Part shown: positions 7,117 through 14,806 of the stretch, one piece after another
Numbering within the stretch: position 1 is the first letter of the stretch
Layout of the letters: each line of letters opens with the position of its first letter
NCBI GenBank assembly: GCA_938036585.1
Contig: CALHQN010000253.1
Span: forward strand, 1 to 20,003
Direction of reading: 5' to 3'
Length of the DNA stretch: 20,003 bases
Source of the DNA: an uncultured Campylobacter sp.
GTDB taxonomy: Bacteria > Campylobacterota > Campylobacteria > Campylobacterales > Campylobacteraceae
Notes under the pieces: generated by a model
Database searches by the model: none
Told to the model about the DNA's origin: nothing
What the model saw: the letters and a program-made list of their open reading frames with translations, nothing else
Position numbers and translations under genes: made by a program

Positions 7117-7620
7117 GACCGCTTCCTTTGCTTTAAATTTTATCTTGCAGCTTTGTTTTGCCCTTGTTTGCTTGTCGTTGCTTTGTCTTTTTTCACCCGC
7201 CGCGAGTTTAAATTTTATTCCGCCTCGCACTGCATATTCGGGCGCGTTGTTTGTTCGGCACGCCGCGCGTTAGGGATGCCGCTTCGGTAAGGCAATACGA
7301 TAGCAACGCCGCTCATTCGGGTATCGACTCGCCGAGCAACGATGAGATCTGCGCTTTATGCGAGCAGCATCCGCATTTCAACGCGCCAAAAATGCGAGAT
7401 AGCGGCGCTTGTTTTGACGATACGACGACGCCCGCCCGTATGACTAGACGATTTGTCTATTCGGTGTCGAGATAGGACGGGCGGTCTGCTCGGCGCCGAT
7501 GTACCGCCGCACAATGAAACATTCTGTGCCGATGTATCCGCCGCCTACTACACGATGAGCATTCGGCATGGGTGCTGCCTGCTAGGTGCGGCGCTAATGC
7601 CGTTGATTCGGTGCCGCGCG
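7117..7620. other. GC-rich stretch without a convincing gene
   Basis: About 500 bp lie between the methyltransferase start and the end of the binding-protein gene, both on the minus strand. Short open frames exist on the plus strand but have no ribosome binding site or recognisable product. ATTCGG recurs several times. A direct repeat, GCCGATGTA-(C or TC)-CGCCGC, occurs at 7495-7510 and 7528-7544. It could be decayed coding sequence or simply a long leader; I see no known element. Confidence 0.5.
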
Positions 7621-8640
7621 TTATTTACCCTCCGGGCTAAGTCCTTTTAAAATATAGCCAAATTCCGCGTCGCTCAGCTCATAATTCATAAATTTTTTAT
7701 AAAACGCCTTCGTTTCGGCTTTTATGTCGATGTCGGCAAAAAGCTCCGGCTGGATAGTTTTGGCTGCCCATAAAATTTGAAGCACCGCGTCCGCGCCGTA
7801 TCGATCCCAGTTGAAAACCCCGCGCGGATTGCCGTAAACGCGCCCGTTTTTGACCGCATCCGTACCGCTGTAGATCGGGCTAGATTTGATCTGAGCTACC
7901 GCATCTTCGTTGTGATCGCCGCCCACGATTATGATCTGCGGGTTGCTAGCGATGATCTCCTCGGCGGTGATCGTTTTCATCGGGCCTTTGGTGGCGGTGA
8001 TCGCATTCGTGCCGCCGGCTAGCTCTATCCAAGAATCGATCAGCGTGCCCTTGCCGTCGATCTTTAAAAGATCGGTTCCGCCTACGATGTGAAGGACGCG
8101 CGGGCGCTTGTCGGGGCTTAAATTTGCGGTGCGACCGCTAACCAAAGCGATATTTTTATCTAAATTTGAGATCAGATCCTTCGCTCTTTGCGGCGCGTCG
8201 CCGCCTAGCATATCGCCGCACATCCTGATGCTGCGCCTCATCTGCTCGTAGTCGCTAAAGGACGCCTTTAAAACCGTAAAGCCTTGCTTAGTTAAATTTT
8301 CGCCCGCCAGTGCGGTTGAGATGATGACTACGTCGGGGTTACGGCTCATCAGCTCCTCTAAATTTACGTCGTTATTTTTTAGCAGCACGGGGATCTGCGC
8401 CAGGCGCGGATAAATTTTAAGAAACCATGCGTTTTTGCTGATATTATCGGTAGTGGCGACGATCTTATCCGCTCCGCCGAGGGCCAGCAAAATTTGGTTG
8501 TTCGCATGCCAAAGCGCCGCGATGCGCTCCACGTTTGCGGGGATTTTAACCTCGGCGCCGTCCATATCCTTGATAGTTCTAAGCTCTGCCGCACTCGCAA
8601 AAAGCGCGCTTGCAAAAAGCAGTAGTAAAAATTTTTTCAT
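7621..8640 (-). CDS. TroA/BtuF-type periplasmic binding protein for an iron/metal-chelate ABC importer
   Basis: The ATG at 8640 (AGGAG 8 nt upstream) gives 339 residues and starts exactly at a Sec signal (MKKFLLLLFASALFASA, cleavage near ASA-AE). The upstream in-frame extension to 8733 lacks a site. The mature protein shows the class III binding-protein layout. The opening is RTIKDMDGAEVKIP and VERIAALWHANNQILLALGGADKIVATT. The first lobe then has NLEELMSRNPDVVIIS; the second has VLHIVGGTDLLKIDGKGTLIDSWIELAGGTNA, ITAEEIIASNPQIIIVGG and NPRGVFNWDRYGADAV. This family delivers iron, haem, siderophores, cobalamin or nickel chelates to importers; the exact ligand is not readable. No permease or ATPase gene is adjacent: the downstream gene is a methyltransferase and the upstream one is divergent, so it acts with a transporter encoded elsewhere. 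Confidence 0.9.
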   Translation of the reverse strand: MKKFLLLLFASALFASAAELRTIKDMDGAEVKIPANVERIAALWHANNQILLALGGADKIVATTDNISKNAWFLKIYPRLAQIPVLLKNNDVNLEELMSRNPDVVIISTALAGENLTKQGFTVLKASFSDYEQMRRSIRMCGDMLGGDAPQRAKDLISNLDKNIALVSGRTANLSPDKRPRVLHIVGGTDLLKIDGKGTLIDSWIELAGGTNAITATKGPMKTITAEEIIASNPQIIIVGGDHNEDAVAQIKSSPIYSGTDAVKNGRVYGNPRGVFNWDRYGADAVLQILWAAKTIQPELFADIDIKAETKAFYKKFMNYELSDAEFGYILKGLSPEGK

Positions 8641-8759
8641 TTTTTCTCCTAAACGGTATTGAAATATACGCCGAGATATTACAAAAAATCTCATTAAAAT
8701 TCCGTAAATTTTAACTGCCACCGCCGCGATCATTTATTATTTTTCAAAGTAAATTTTTA

Positions 8760-8765
8760 TATAAT
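8760..8765 (+). promoter_or_regulatory. -10 box (TATAAT) for the flotillin-like gene
   Basis: TATATAAT at 8758-8765 is preceded by T-rich DNA (TTATTTTTCAAAGTAAATTTTT), typical of Campylobacter sigma-70 promoters. It would leave a leader of about 28 nt before the ATG at 8800, which has AAGGAGAG close by. Confidence 0.6.
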
Positions 8766-8799
8766 CCATTTTAAATTTAGCATTTTTGAAGGAGAGAAA

Positions 8800-10224
8800 A
8801 TGGGTGAAATTTTATATTTGATCGGCGCCGTCATTGGGGTTTTGGTGGTGCTTTTTATCATCGTGCCGCTGTTTTTTAGGCGCGTAGTGGAGACGAATGA
8901 GGTGCATATCGTCCAGAGCGCGCGCAAGACGACGAGCTACGGCAAAGATACCGGCAACGGTAACAGCTACTACGAATTCCCGAGTTGGGTGCCGGCGCTG
9001 GGCGTTACGAAGATCGTTTTGCCGGTCTCGGTCTTTAGCATCAAGATCGAGGATTACGAGGCGTATGATCTTGGCAGGCTTCCTTTCGTAGTCGATATCA
9101 CGGCGTTTTTTAGGATCGTGGATTCAAATTTAGCCGCGCAACGCGTCAATAATTTTCAAGACCTTAATAATCAGCTCACAAACATCATTCAAGGCTCGAT
9201 CCGCTCGATCCTTTCGAGTCGCGTGCTTGAGGATATCTTGCAGATCCGCTCCGAGCTTGGGGATGATTTTACCAAGGCTGTAAAGACGCAGCTTGAAAAC
9301 TGGGGTATCGAGCCCGTTAAAAACATCGAGCTGATGGATATCCGCGATAGCAGCGGCAGCAAGGTTATCTTTAACATAATGGAGAAGAAAAAATCCCAGA
9401 TCGAAAAGGAAAGCCGCGTCGAGGTCGCAAATAACACCAAGCTCGCTCAAATCGCCGAGATCGAAGCCGCGCAAGCAACCGAAGTGCGCCAGCAGGAAGC
9501 CAATAAGATGGTGGGCCTTAAGACCGTCGAAAACGAGCGGGAGGTCGCGATCTCAAAGGAGCAGGCCGAGCAGCTCATCAAGGATCAGCAAAAGATAACG
9601 CAGGAAAAGGCGATGGAAGTCGTGCGGGTAAACGACGTCAAGCAGGCCGAGATCAAAAAGCAAGTGGAGATCGTAAAAGCCGAGCAGGAGCAGCGCAAGA
9701 TCGAGATCGACGCTGAAGCGCGCAAAAACGCCAAGATCCGCGACGCCGAAGCGATCAAGGAAAATCAAATTTTAGTAGCGCAGGGCGATAAAGAGAAGCA
9801 GTTTCTCGCCGCCGCGGCGCTTTTGGAGATGAAGGACAAAGAAGCGCAGGGTACGCTAAAGATAGGCTCTGCGGAGGCCGAGGCGCTTAGGCTAAAAGAG
9901 CTCGCGCCCGTAAACGCACAGATCGAGCTCGCGCGCGAGATCGGCGAAAATCAGGGATACCAGACCTATCTCATTTCGATCAAACAGATCGAAGCGAACC
10001 GCGACATCGGCCTAGAGCAGGCCAAGGCGCTAAGCGCGGCGGATCTTAAGATCATCGCAAACGAAGGCAGCGTGGGCGAGGGGATGAGTAAATTCGGCGA
10101 AATTTTAAGCGCCAAGGGCGGTACGCAGCTAGCCGCGATGCTTGAAGCGCTAAATCAAAGCGAGGTCGGCAAAAAGGTACTGGATAAAATTTCGGGCGCC
10201 AAAGAAGAGGGCAAATCCGAGTAA
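8800..10224 (+). CDS. Flotillin-like SPFH/band-7 membrane-scaffold protein
   Basis: This 474-residue protein has one N-terminal membrane helix (about 5-27, LIGAVIGVLVVLFIIVPLFF). An SPFH domain follows (about 30-190: VVETNEVHIVQSARK, PFVVDITAFFRIVDSNLAAQRV, SSRVLEDILQIRSELGDDF, NWGIEPVKNIELMDI). A long Glu/Ala/Lys/Gln-rich coiled coil (about 190-350) and an Ala/Gly-rich C-terminal segment complete the flotillin layout. Flotillins form large oligomers on the inner membrane and organise membrane microdomains and fluidity. In many bacteria they pair with an NfeD protein; none is adjacent here, where a long gap follows. The start is well supported by GAAGGAGAG. The C-terminal end EEGKSE followed by TAA appears again, diverged, 75 bp downstream. 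Confidence 0.92.
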   Translation: MGEILYLIGAVIGVLVVLFIIVPLFFRRVVETNEVHIVQSARKTTSYGKDTGNGNSYYEFPSWVPALGVTKIVLPVSVFSIKIEDYEAYDLGRLPFVVDITAFFRIVDSNLAAQRVNNFQDLNNQLTNIIQGSIRSILSSRVLEDILQIRSELGDDFTKAVKTQLENWGIEPVKNIELMDIRDSSGSKVIFNIMEKKKSQIEKESRVEVANNTKLAQIAEIEAAQATEVRQQEANKMVGLKTVENEREVAISKEQAEQLIKDQQKITQEKAMEVVRVNDVKQAEIKKQVEIVKAEQEQRKIEIDAEARKNAKIRDAEAIKENQILVAQGDKEKQFLAAAALLEMKDKEAQGTLKIGSAEAEALRLKELAPVNAQIELAREIGENQGYQTYLISIKQIEANRDIGLEQAKALSAADLKIIANEGSVGEGMSKFGEILSAKGGTQLAAMLEALNQSEVGKKVLDKISGAKEEGKSE

Positions 10225-10302
10225 TAGTCGCGGTCTCGGGCGAGTGAAATTTTAAATTTATACACTAGCGGCACTGCGGAGGAGGGTAAATTTGAGTAAT
10301 AG
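10204..10302 (+). repeat. Imperfect duplication of the flotillin-like gene 3' end (offset 75 bp)
   Basis: The last codons and stop (10204-10227) match 10279-10302 at 20 of 24 positions with an offset of exactly 75 bp. The second copy would encode EEGKFE and also ends in TAATAG, in the same frame. Apart from the stop region itself, the frame between the two stops is open. This could be a small tandem duplication or an older, longer C-terminus shortened by a stop. Confidence 0.6.
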
Positions 10303-10392
10303 CTAGCGACGCCGCGCGGACGAGCAAATTTGAGCGGTCTGTCCGTCCTGGCGGTTTACCTACTCGCATCGGATAAAATTTAAGGCGCTAGC

Positions 10393-10550
10393 GGAATTTT
10401 AAAGATTGTGAAATTTCAAATACTCGCGAAATTTCGAATTTCGCTGGAATTTAAAACGTCGTGAAATTTTAAAATGCCGTGGAATTTTAAAACATCGCGG
10501 AATTTAAATGCCTCGAAATTTTAAATGCTAGTAAAATTTTAAGCCTTCCG
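10393..10550. repeat. Degenerate tandem array of about nine 16-18-bp AT-rich units
   Basis: Units start at about 10393, 10410, 10428, 10446, 10463, 10481, 10499, 10515 and 10533. The consensus is G(G/A)AATTTTAAAA followed by 4-7 mixed bases, often ending in CG or CGT. Spacing is 16-18 bp, mostly 18. A weaker further unit (GATAAAATTTAAGG) lies at 10372. It fills the centre of the 621-bp gap at 10225-10845. The remainder of that gap has scattered AAATTT words and no credible gene. Confidence 0.75.
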
Positions 10551-10845
10551 TGCGTAGCGTTTGGAAGCGGTGCGGTATCGCAAGTATTCGCAGAGCGCCG
10601 AAACTGCGGGTAAATTTTATGAAATTCGCAAGGCGAAGTAAAATTTAGGACGCGCGACTACCTGCCATAGACTGCGCTTGGCAGCTATCGGCTGTCACCA
10701 AATGCTTGAGCTTTGCCGTCTAGCGATCAAAATTTGCCGTTCTACGGAGCTAAATTTATTCGGTTCGGATGAAATTTAAGAAGTGCGAGCCGCTGGCGAC
10801 AGCGCAAAATTTAACCCGCCCGCATAAAATTTTAAGGAGCGCACG

Positions 10846-11529
10846 ATGGCAAACGCCGTAAATTCCGCGCAGTACCAAGCGCGCATCAGGCAGACGGAAA
10901 CTCTTTTCGAGGGGCGAAATTTTACCCGGCGCCAAACGATAAATTTAAGCGGCGGATATGAGATCGTAAAGGACGCATATAGGCTCGGCGCGACAAGCTT
11001 TAGCGGCGGCGAATACACGCTGTTTAATACTCGCAAAACGCAGATAAAAAGCTGGCGCTGTATAGACGATAGGGCGGAATTTTTTAGCCTGATCCGCCAC
11101 GCAGGCGGCAAATTTTACCTCGTTTTTCGCCAGGATCTATACGGCTACAGCGTGCTTGATCTAGCCTCAGCGCAGATCATGCGCTTCGTGCCGGACGCCT
11201 GGCTAGACGGCAAAGAGAGCTTCATTTGGGATGGCGTGCACTATCTGCGGGGTTGGGACGCGCTGGCGGTGGACGGCTGCTACTGGGGTGCTCCAAACGA
11301 CGTGCATTTGGTGAGCTTTGCCGAGCCGATGAGCGAAGAGCAGAGATATGCAGACGTTTTAGACTGCATACGGGGCGGTTACGACATCTACGAGCAGGCT
11401 GATTTTGCGGGCTTTGAGGGTAATGAACTTAGCCTAAAATGCTTTCGCGCGGACACCTTGCGATATGAAAAAGTAAAAATTTCGCGCGAGCGCTACCGCG
11501 AATGGATGCGCGAAGCAAAACGACTATAA
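10846..11529 (+). CDS. Uncharacterised soluble protein (227 aa)
   Basis: I do not recognise a named domain. There is no signal peptide or membrane helix, so a cytoplasmic protein is likely. The sequence is rich in aromatic and beta-strand-forming stretches: GGYEIVKDAYRLGATSF, GGKFYLVFRQDLYGYSVLDL, ESFIWDGVHYLRGWDALAVDGCYWGAPNDVHLVSF, GGYDIYEQADFAGFEGNELSLKCF. The QDLYGYSVLDL and VDGCYWGAPNDV segments look like conserved motifs of an uncharacterised bacterial family I have met in unrelated phyla, which suggests a real, possibly horizontally spread gene. The ATG at 10846 has AAGGAG 7 nt upstream. It stands alone after the repeat-bearing gap and 118 bp before the TSUP gene. Confidence 0.8.
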   Translation: MANAVNSAQYQARIRQTETLFEGRNFTRRQTINLSGGYEIVKDAYRLGATSFSGGEYTLFNTRKTQIKSWRCIDDRAEFFSLIRHAGGKFYLVFRQDLYGYSVLDLASAQIMRFVPDAWLDGKESFIWDGVHYLRGWDALAVDGCYWGAPNDVHLVSFAEPMSEEQRYADVLDCIRGGYDIYEQADFAGFEGNELSLKCFRADTLRYEKVKISRERYREWMREAKRL

Positions 11530-11647
11530 GCTTTAAATTTGCTAAATTTCGCGCCTAAATTTAAACGCTTGCAAGCGGTAAATTTTAATTACGAGCCGCA
11601 AAAAGCGGAATTCAGAGAGACCAAATGGGCTGAAATAAGGAATACGG

Positions 11648-12388
11648 ATGTTTTTTGAATACATTTTAATCGGCGCCTGCGTAGGCTTTATCAGCGGATT
11701 TTTCGGCATTGGCGGCGGCACGGTCGTGGTGCCCGTGATGATGCTCTTCGGCTACGATGTCAAGTACGCCATCGGCATCAGCATCATGCAGATGATCTTT
11801 AGCTCGATTTTCGGCTCGTTCGTAAATTTTAAAAGCAAAATGCTCGACGTCGCGCCGGCGCTGGTGCTGGGGCTCGGAGGCTTTTGCGGCGCGCTTAGCA
11901 GCGGCTTTATCGTAAGCTATTTCTCCTCAAAATTTCTACTGGGCACGCTCGTTTTGGTGCAGATTATAAATTTAATCAAACTATTCAAAACTCCGACCGA
12001 GCCCACCGGCGAGCCCAACGAATCTAAAATTTTGCTCTTTATCGTGGGGCTGTTCGTCGGCGCCGTGGCGATCAGCGTGGGTATCGGCGGCGCGGTATTC
12101 GTGATGCCTATTTTGATCAGCTTTTTAAACTACGACATCAAAAAGGCCGTCAGTACGGGGCTATTTTTCGTGATATTTTCCTCAAGCGCGGGCTTTCTGA
12201 GCCTTTCCGCGCACGGGCTCGTGTACTACAAGATCGGCGCGTTGCTAGGCATCGGCTCGCTAGCGGGCGTTTACGCGGGCGTCAAAACCTCGCACAAGAT
12301 CGGCAAAAAGGCTCAAAAGCGCTGGATGATCGCACTTATCGTCACGATACTTTGTATAACGGTTAGGAAATTTTTGGCTTTGAGCTAG
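11648..12388 (+). CDS. TSUP-family (TauE/SafE) membrane transporter, probable sulfite/organosulfonate or anion exporter
   Basis: This 246-residue protein consists almost entirely of hydrophobic helices, about seven or eight. It has the two-repeat layout of the TSUP family: GFFGIGGGTVVVPVMML in the N-terminal half and VGIGGAVFVMPILISFL in the C-terminal half. The SIMQMIFSSIFGSFVNF and STGLFFVIFSSSAGFLS segments follow each repeat. Members move sulfite, sulfoacetate, thiosulfate or related anions across the inner membrane. No sulfur-metabolism gene adjoins it, so the substrate is unknown. The ATG at 11648 has AAGGAATACGG directly upstream. It is on the same strand as the genes on either side but separated by 118 and 89 bp. 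Confidence 0.9.
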   Translation: MFFEYILIGACVGFISGFFGIGGGTVVVPVMMLFGYDVKYAIGISIMQMIFSSIFGSFVNFKSKMLDVAPALVLGLGGFCGALSSGFIVSYFSSKFLLGTLVLVQIINLIKLFKTPTEPTGEPNESKILLFIVGLFVGAVAISVGIGGAVFVMPILISFLNYDIKKAVSTGLFFVIFSSSAGFLSLSAHGLVYYKIGALLGIGSLAGVYAGVKTSHKIGKKAQKRWMIALIVTILCITVRKFLALS

Positions 12389-12477
12389 GCGCGCTTGCCG
12401 AATCGAAGCTAAAATCGGATCTAAATTTAGTCGCGGCGCCTTGCCGCAAATTTAACTCAAATTTAAAAGGATCGTCA

Positions 12478-14109
12478 ATGAACGAAGCTCAAATTTCGCT
12501 AGCGGGCAAAATTTCGGACTCGCTAAAGCGCCTGATCGCGGGCAAGCTCGGCTCACAGTACAAAGGCGAGGCGCCGTATTCGGGGTGCCGCGTACAGGAG
12601 GGGTATTTTGATTTTTTGGGCGTGGAGTGCCGCGGATCGCGCATCAGGCTCTACCTTCACGACTTCGGCGCGGACAGCTTTAGAGCCGACGCGCCCGAGA
12701 TAGACGAGCTAGAGCGCGAGGAGTTTGAGGCCATCGTCCCGCTTATCGCAAAGAGCGTGGAGGAGGAGTTTTTGGCTGAAGCAAATCTGCCGTTTTTTGC
12801 GTATAAGCTGGATTTAGCGGTCAAATTTGAAGGCGCGAGCGGTAGCTTGGCACAGCGCAGCTGCGAGCATAAATTTTACTTTGAAAACGCTGCGCGAAAA
12901 GCCGAGCTAAGGCGTAAAATGGATGATTATATAGACGAGCTCATCATTCGTCGCGATAAAAAGATCAAAGACGGCCGCGAGATTTTCGTGTTTATGGACC
13001 GCATTTTCGATCTTTCGCTTATGGATTACGACGAAGCGGCGCTAATGGCGCTGCTTGAGCGGGTTATCGCCGCGGTGCAGGACGTCAAAAATAGGCGGCT
13101 TTTGGGGGATTTTATGATCGCGCTAGAGAATAATCTGCGGCGCTGGAAAGAGGAGAAATTCCTGCCGAAATTTTATGATATCAGCGATGACGGCTGGAGC
13201 AAAGATTACGAGCTCAAAAAGGACTTTACGCGGCAAAACGTGGACGCGGGCGAGCTTGCGTTTTTCGTGCGCGCGGCGTTTTGGAATATCAAATTTAAGC
13301 GCTATAGCTGGGATGTGAATCTTGCGCGCAAGGATTTGGAGTGCGCGGCGAAGATTTTCGGCTCAGCTCAGGCGCAAAGCTATCTGGATCACGGCACGGG
13401 CGAGCTTAAGGGAGAGCTAGTAAAATTTAAAGACGCGGACGTAGAGTGCTCGGCAAACGACGTTTTCGCGCAAGTTCGAGTAAAAATCAAAAACGAAACG
13501 GCGGATGCGTATAAAAAGGCGCTAAATTTCATCGTAAAGCTGCTGCAAGCGGGCTTTCCTGCAAGCTACGCCGTAAGGCTTAGCTCCAAAGCGCAGAAAA
13601 CTTATCTGCCGATCAAAGGCCTTGCGCCCACGCAAACTCACCGCTTTTTCGCCGCCGCGCTCGCGCACGAGCTCGACGAGGAGCTTGAGCTTTACGCGAA
13701 CGAGGCGCTAAAGCACAAGTTTGAGTTCTATGCCGACACGGACGGCGAAAAGTGCCTGATGAGCGGCAGCTACGCAGTTTTTGGCCTTGCGCTAAAGAGC
13801 GAAAAATATTTTACTCTCGTGCGGCGCTACTTTGAGGCGGTAGATGCCGAACATCAAAGCGCGCATATAAAATTTATCGAGGCATTTATCGATCGCTACG
13901 GCATTAGCGAGCGTAGTTTAGAAGTGATCGTCGCGGGGCTGCTCTCCTATCAGGAGGATAAAATTTACAAAAGCTTAAAGGCGCTAATGAAGGGGCCTGC
14001 GAACAAAGCTCTGTTTGTGCGAGCGATCTCGGGGCTGAGCGAGCATGAAAAAGAGAGCGCGGCGTATGCCGTATGGGGTAAAAACTGGCAGAAGGAAATT
14101 TCGATCTAG
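12478..14109 (+). CDS. Large uncharacterised soluble protein (543 aa)
   Basis: I do not recognise this protein with confidence. It has no signal peptide or membrane helix. The N-terminal part (1-150) contains beta-type stretches (SGCRVQEGYFDFLGVECRG, RIRLYLHDFG). A helical region (150-260) is rich in charged residues, and the middle segment includes SYLDHGTGELKGELVKFKDADVECSANDVFAQVRVKIK. The C-terminal third (about 400-543) is helical: RFFAAALAHELDEELELYANEALKH, CLMSGSYAVFGLALKSEKYFTLVRRYFEAVDAEHQSAHIKFIEAF. AHELDEELE is not a convincing zinc-peptidase HExxH, because the second His is absent. The start has AAAAGGA 6 nt upstream. It may belong to a DUF6138-like hypothetical family, but I cannot confirm that. 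A 697-bp gap follows. Confidence 0.75.
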   Translation: MNEAQISLAGKISDSLKRLIAGKLGSQYKGEAPYSGCRVQEGYFDFLGVECRGSRIRLYLHDFGADSFRADAPEIDELEREEFEAIVPLIAKSVEEEFLAEANLPFFAYKLDLAVKFEGASGSLAQRSCEHKFYFENAARKAELRRKMDDYIDELIIRRDKKIKDGREIFVFMDRIFDLSLMDYDEAALMALLERVIAAVQDVKNRRLLGDFMIALENNLRRWKEEKFLPKFYDISDDGWSKDYELKKDFTRQNVDAGELAFFVRAAFWNIKFKRYSWDVNLARKDLECAAKIFGSAQAQSYLDHGTGELKGELVKFKDADVECSANDVFAQVRVKIKNETADAYKKALNFIVKLLQAGFPASYAVRLSSKAQKTYLPIKGLAPTQTHRFFAAALAHELDEELELYANEALKHKFEFYADTDGEKCLMSGSYAVFGLALKSEKYFTLVRRYFEAVDAEHQSAHIKFIEAFIDRYGISERSLEVIVAGLLSYQEDKIYKSLKALMKGPANKALFVRAISGLSEHEKESAAYAVWGKNWQKEISI

Positions 14110-14306
14110 CGGCTATTTACGGCTTGTCTTTTTTCTTTATACTTCGTTAGAAATTTCGCCGAATTTCAGTCACGTATTTATATATACGCTCCTTCATTCG
14201 GCTTATTTCTGCCTCGTCTAAACGCAAAAATACTGCGCCTTATCTTGGGTACTTCGCTTTAGAATTTTATATTTAAATCTAAAGCAAATTTATTAAATTT
14301 AACTTA

Positions 14307-14334
14307 GCGATGCTTTGCGTTAACAAAGCATCGC
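14307..14334. other. Strong 11-bp hairpin
   Basis: GCGATGCTTTG (14307-14317) pairs perfectly with CAAAGCATCGC (14324-14333 plus C14334) around a 6-nt loop, CGTTAA. No T-run follows on the plus strand, so it is not a standard terminator. It lies about 200 nt after the 543-aa gene and may be part of a structured RNA or a protein-binding site. Confidence 0.6.
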
Positions 14335-14362
14335 CACCTCTAACGTCGTCTGGGATGGAGGA

Positions 14363-14415
14363 TTGTTAAGGGGGAAGGGAGCGACCTCGTAATTTAAGCC
14401 CCTCCCCCTTAACAA
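14363..14415. other. GC-rich 12-bp inverted repeat enclosing a conserved-looking core
   Basis: TTGTTAAGGGGG (14363-14374) and CCCCCTTAACAA (14404-14415) are perfectly complementary. The stem extends inward by about four more pairs with one bulge. The loop contains GCGACCTCGTAATTTAAG. Part of this element (14381-14408) resembles 14516-14547: both read GCGAC, CGTAA, a short A/T spacer, CCCCT and a C-run. Two diverged copies of the same element about 135 bp apart seem likely. Confidence 0.55.
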
Positions 14416-14470
14416 AAACGATAGATCGGCGTAATCGCGCTGCTAATGCTTAACGGGATTGTGAGGATTT

Positions 14471-14547
14471 GGCGGGTCTGCTTGCAGTTGCGAGGTAGTG
14501 CCGAAGCAAAGAAAGGCGACGCTTCGTAAGTAGAACCCCTTCCGCCC
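14471..14547. other. Second GC-rich structured block, diverged copy of the preceding element
   Basis: Nested complements are visible: GGCGG (14471-14475) with CCGCC (14542-14546), CTGC-TT-GCAG (14478-14487), and CGAAGC (14502-14507) with GCTTCG (14521-14526). Together they would fold into a multi-branched shape. The right half matches the loop and right arm of 14363-14415. It could be an RNA gene, a dispersed repeat or a gene remnant; I cannot name it. Confidence 0.45.
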
Positions 14548-14667
14548 CCAAAAGAAAAGCTTAAAATTTAAGAATGTCTGAAAGCCTGAATTTGGTAGAT
14601 AGCCGCTCTTGCGAGTGAAATTTTAAAAATTCATCCAAATTTTGAGCTAGTTAAATTTTATAAACTG

Positions 14668-14701
14668 GGCGGCGCTGTGTTTATAAGCAAAGCTCGCCGC
14701 C
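14668..14701. terminator. 7-bp GC hairpin upstream of the Imm26-like gene
   Basis: GGCGGCG (14668-14674) and CGCCGCC (14695-14701) pair around a 20-nt loop, with a possible inner CT/AG extension. It lies about 50 nt upstream of the likely promoter of the next gene, which suits the 3' end of an upstream transcript. No T-run follows, so termination is only one option. Confidence 0.4.
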
Positions 14702-14752
14702 GTTAAAGTGAAATTTCAATGGCGATTTGTCTTTTAAGCGCTCAAATTTTGA

Positions 14753-14758
14753 TAAAAT
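14753..14758 (+). promoter_or_regulatory. Candidate -10 box (TAAAAT) for the Imm26-like gene
   Basis: GATAAAAT at 14751-14758 is preceded by CAAATTTT and lies about 49 nt before the ATG at 14807. It is a fair match to the Campylobacter -10 pattern. No -35 is clear, as is usual for the group. Confidence 0.35.
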
Positions 14759-14806
14759 TCTGCTCAGCGAAATCGGCAGAAAAGAGATCAAGATAAAGGA
14801 GAAAAA

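Noticed and set aside
7117..7230. 38-residue N-terminal extension of the methyltransferase
   Set aside because: It is basic and low-complexity with no ribosome site, whereas AAGGAAG precedes the ATG at 7116.
7251..7650. Two short plus-strand frames in the GC-rich gap
   Set aside because: No ribosome site, no protein-like sequence, and the second runs into the binding-protein gene.
8641..8733. Upstream extension of the metal-chelate binding protein
   Set aside because: The signal peptide begins exactly at the ATG at 8640, which has AGGAG upstream.
9130..9768. Antisense frames in the flotillin-like gene
   Set aside because: They arise from the Glu/Lys/Ala-rich coiled-coil codons read backwards; no ribosome sites.
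10393..10550. CRISPR array
   Set aside because: Units are 16-18 bp, degenerate and contiguous, with no constant repeat/spacer pattern and no cas gene.
13660..13690. Zinc-metalloprotease HExxH motif in the 543-aa protein
   Set aside because: The sequence is AHELDEELE; the second histidine is missing.
14110..14806. tRNA, tmRNA, RNase P or SRP RNA in the structured gap
   Set aside because: None of the diagnostic conserved sequences (T-loop GTTCRA, RNase P GAGGAAAGTC, SRP GGNA tetraloop context) were seen.
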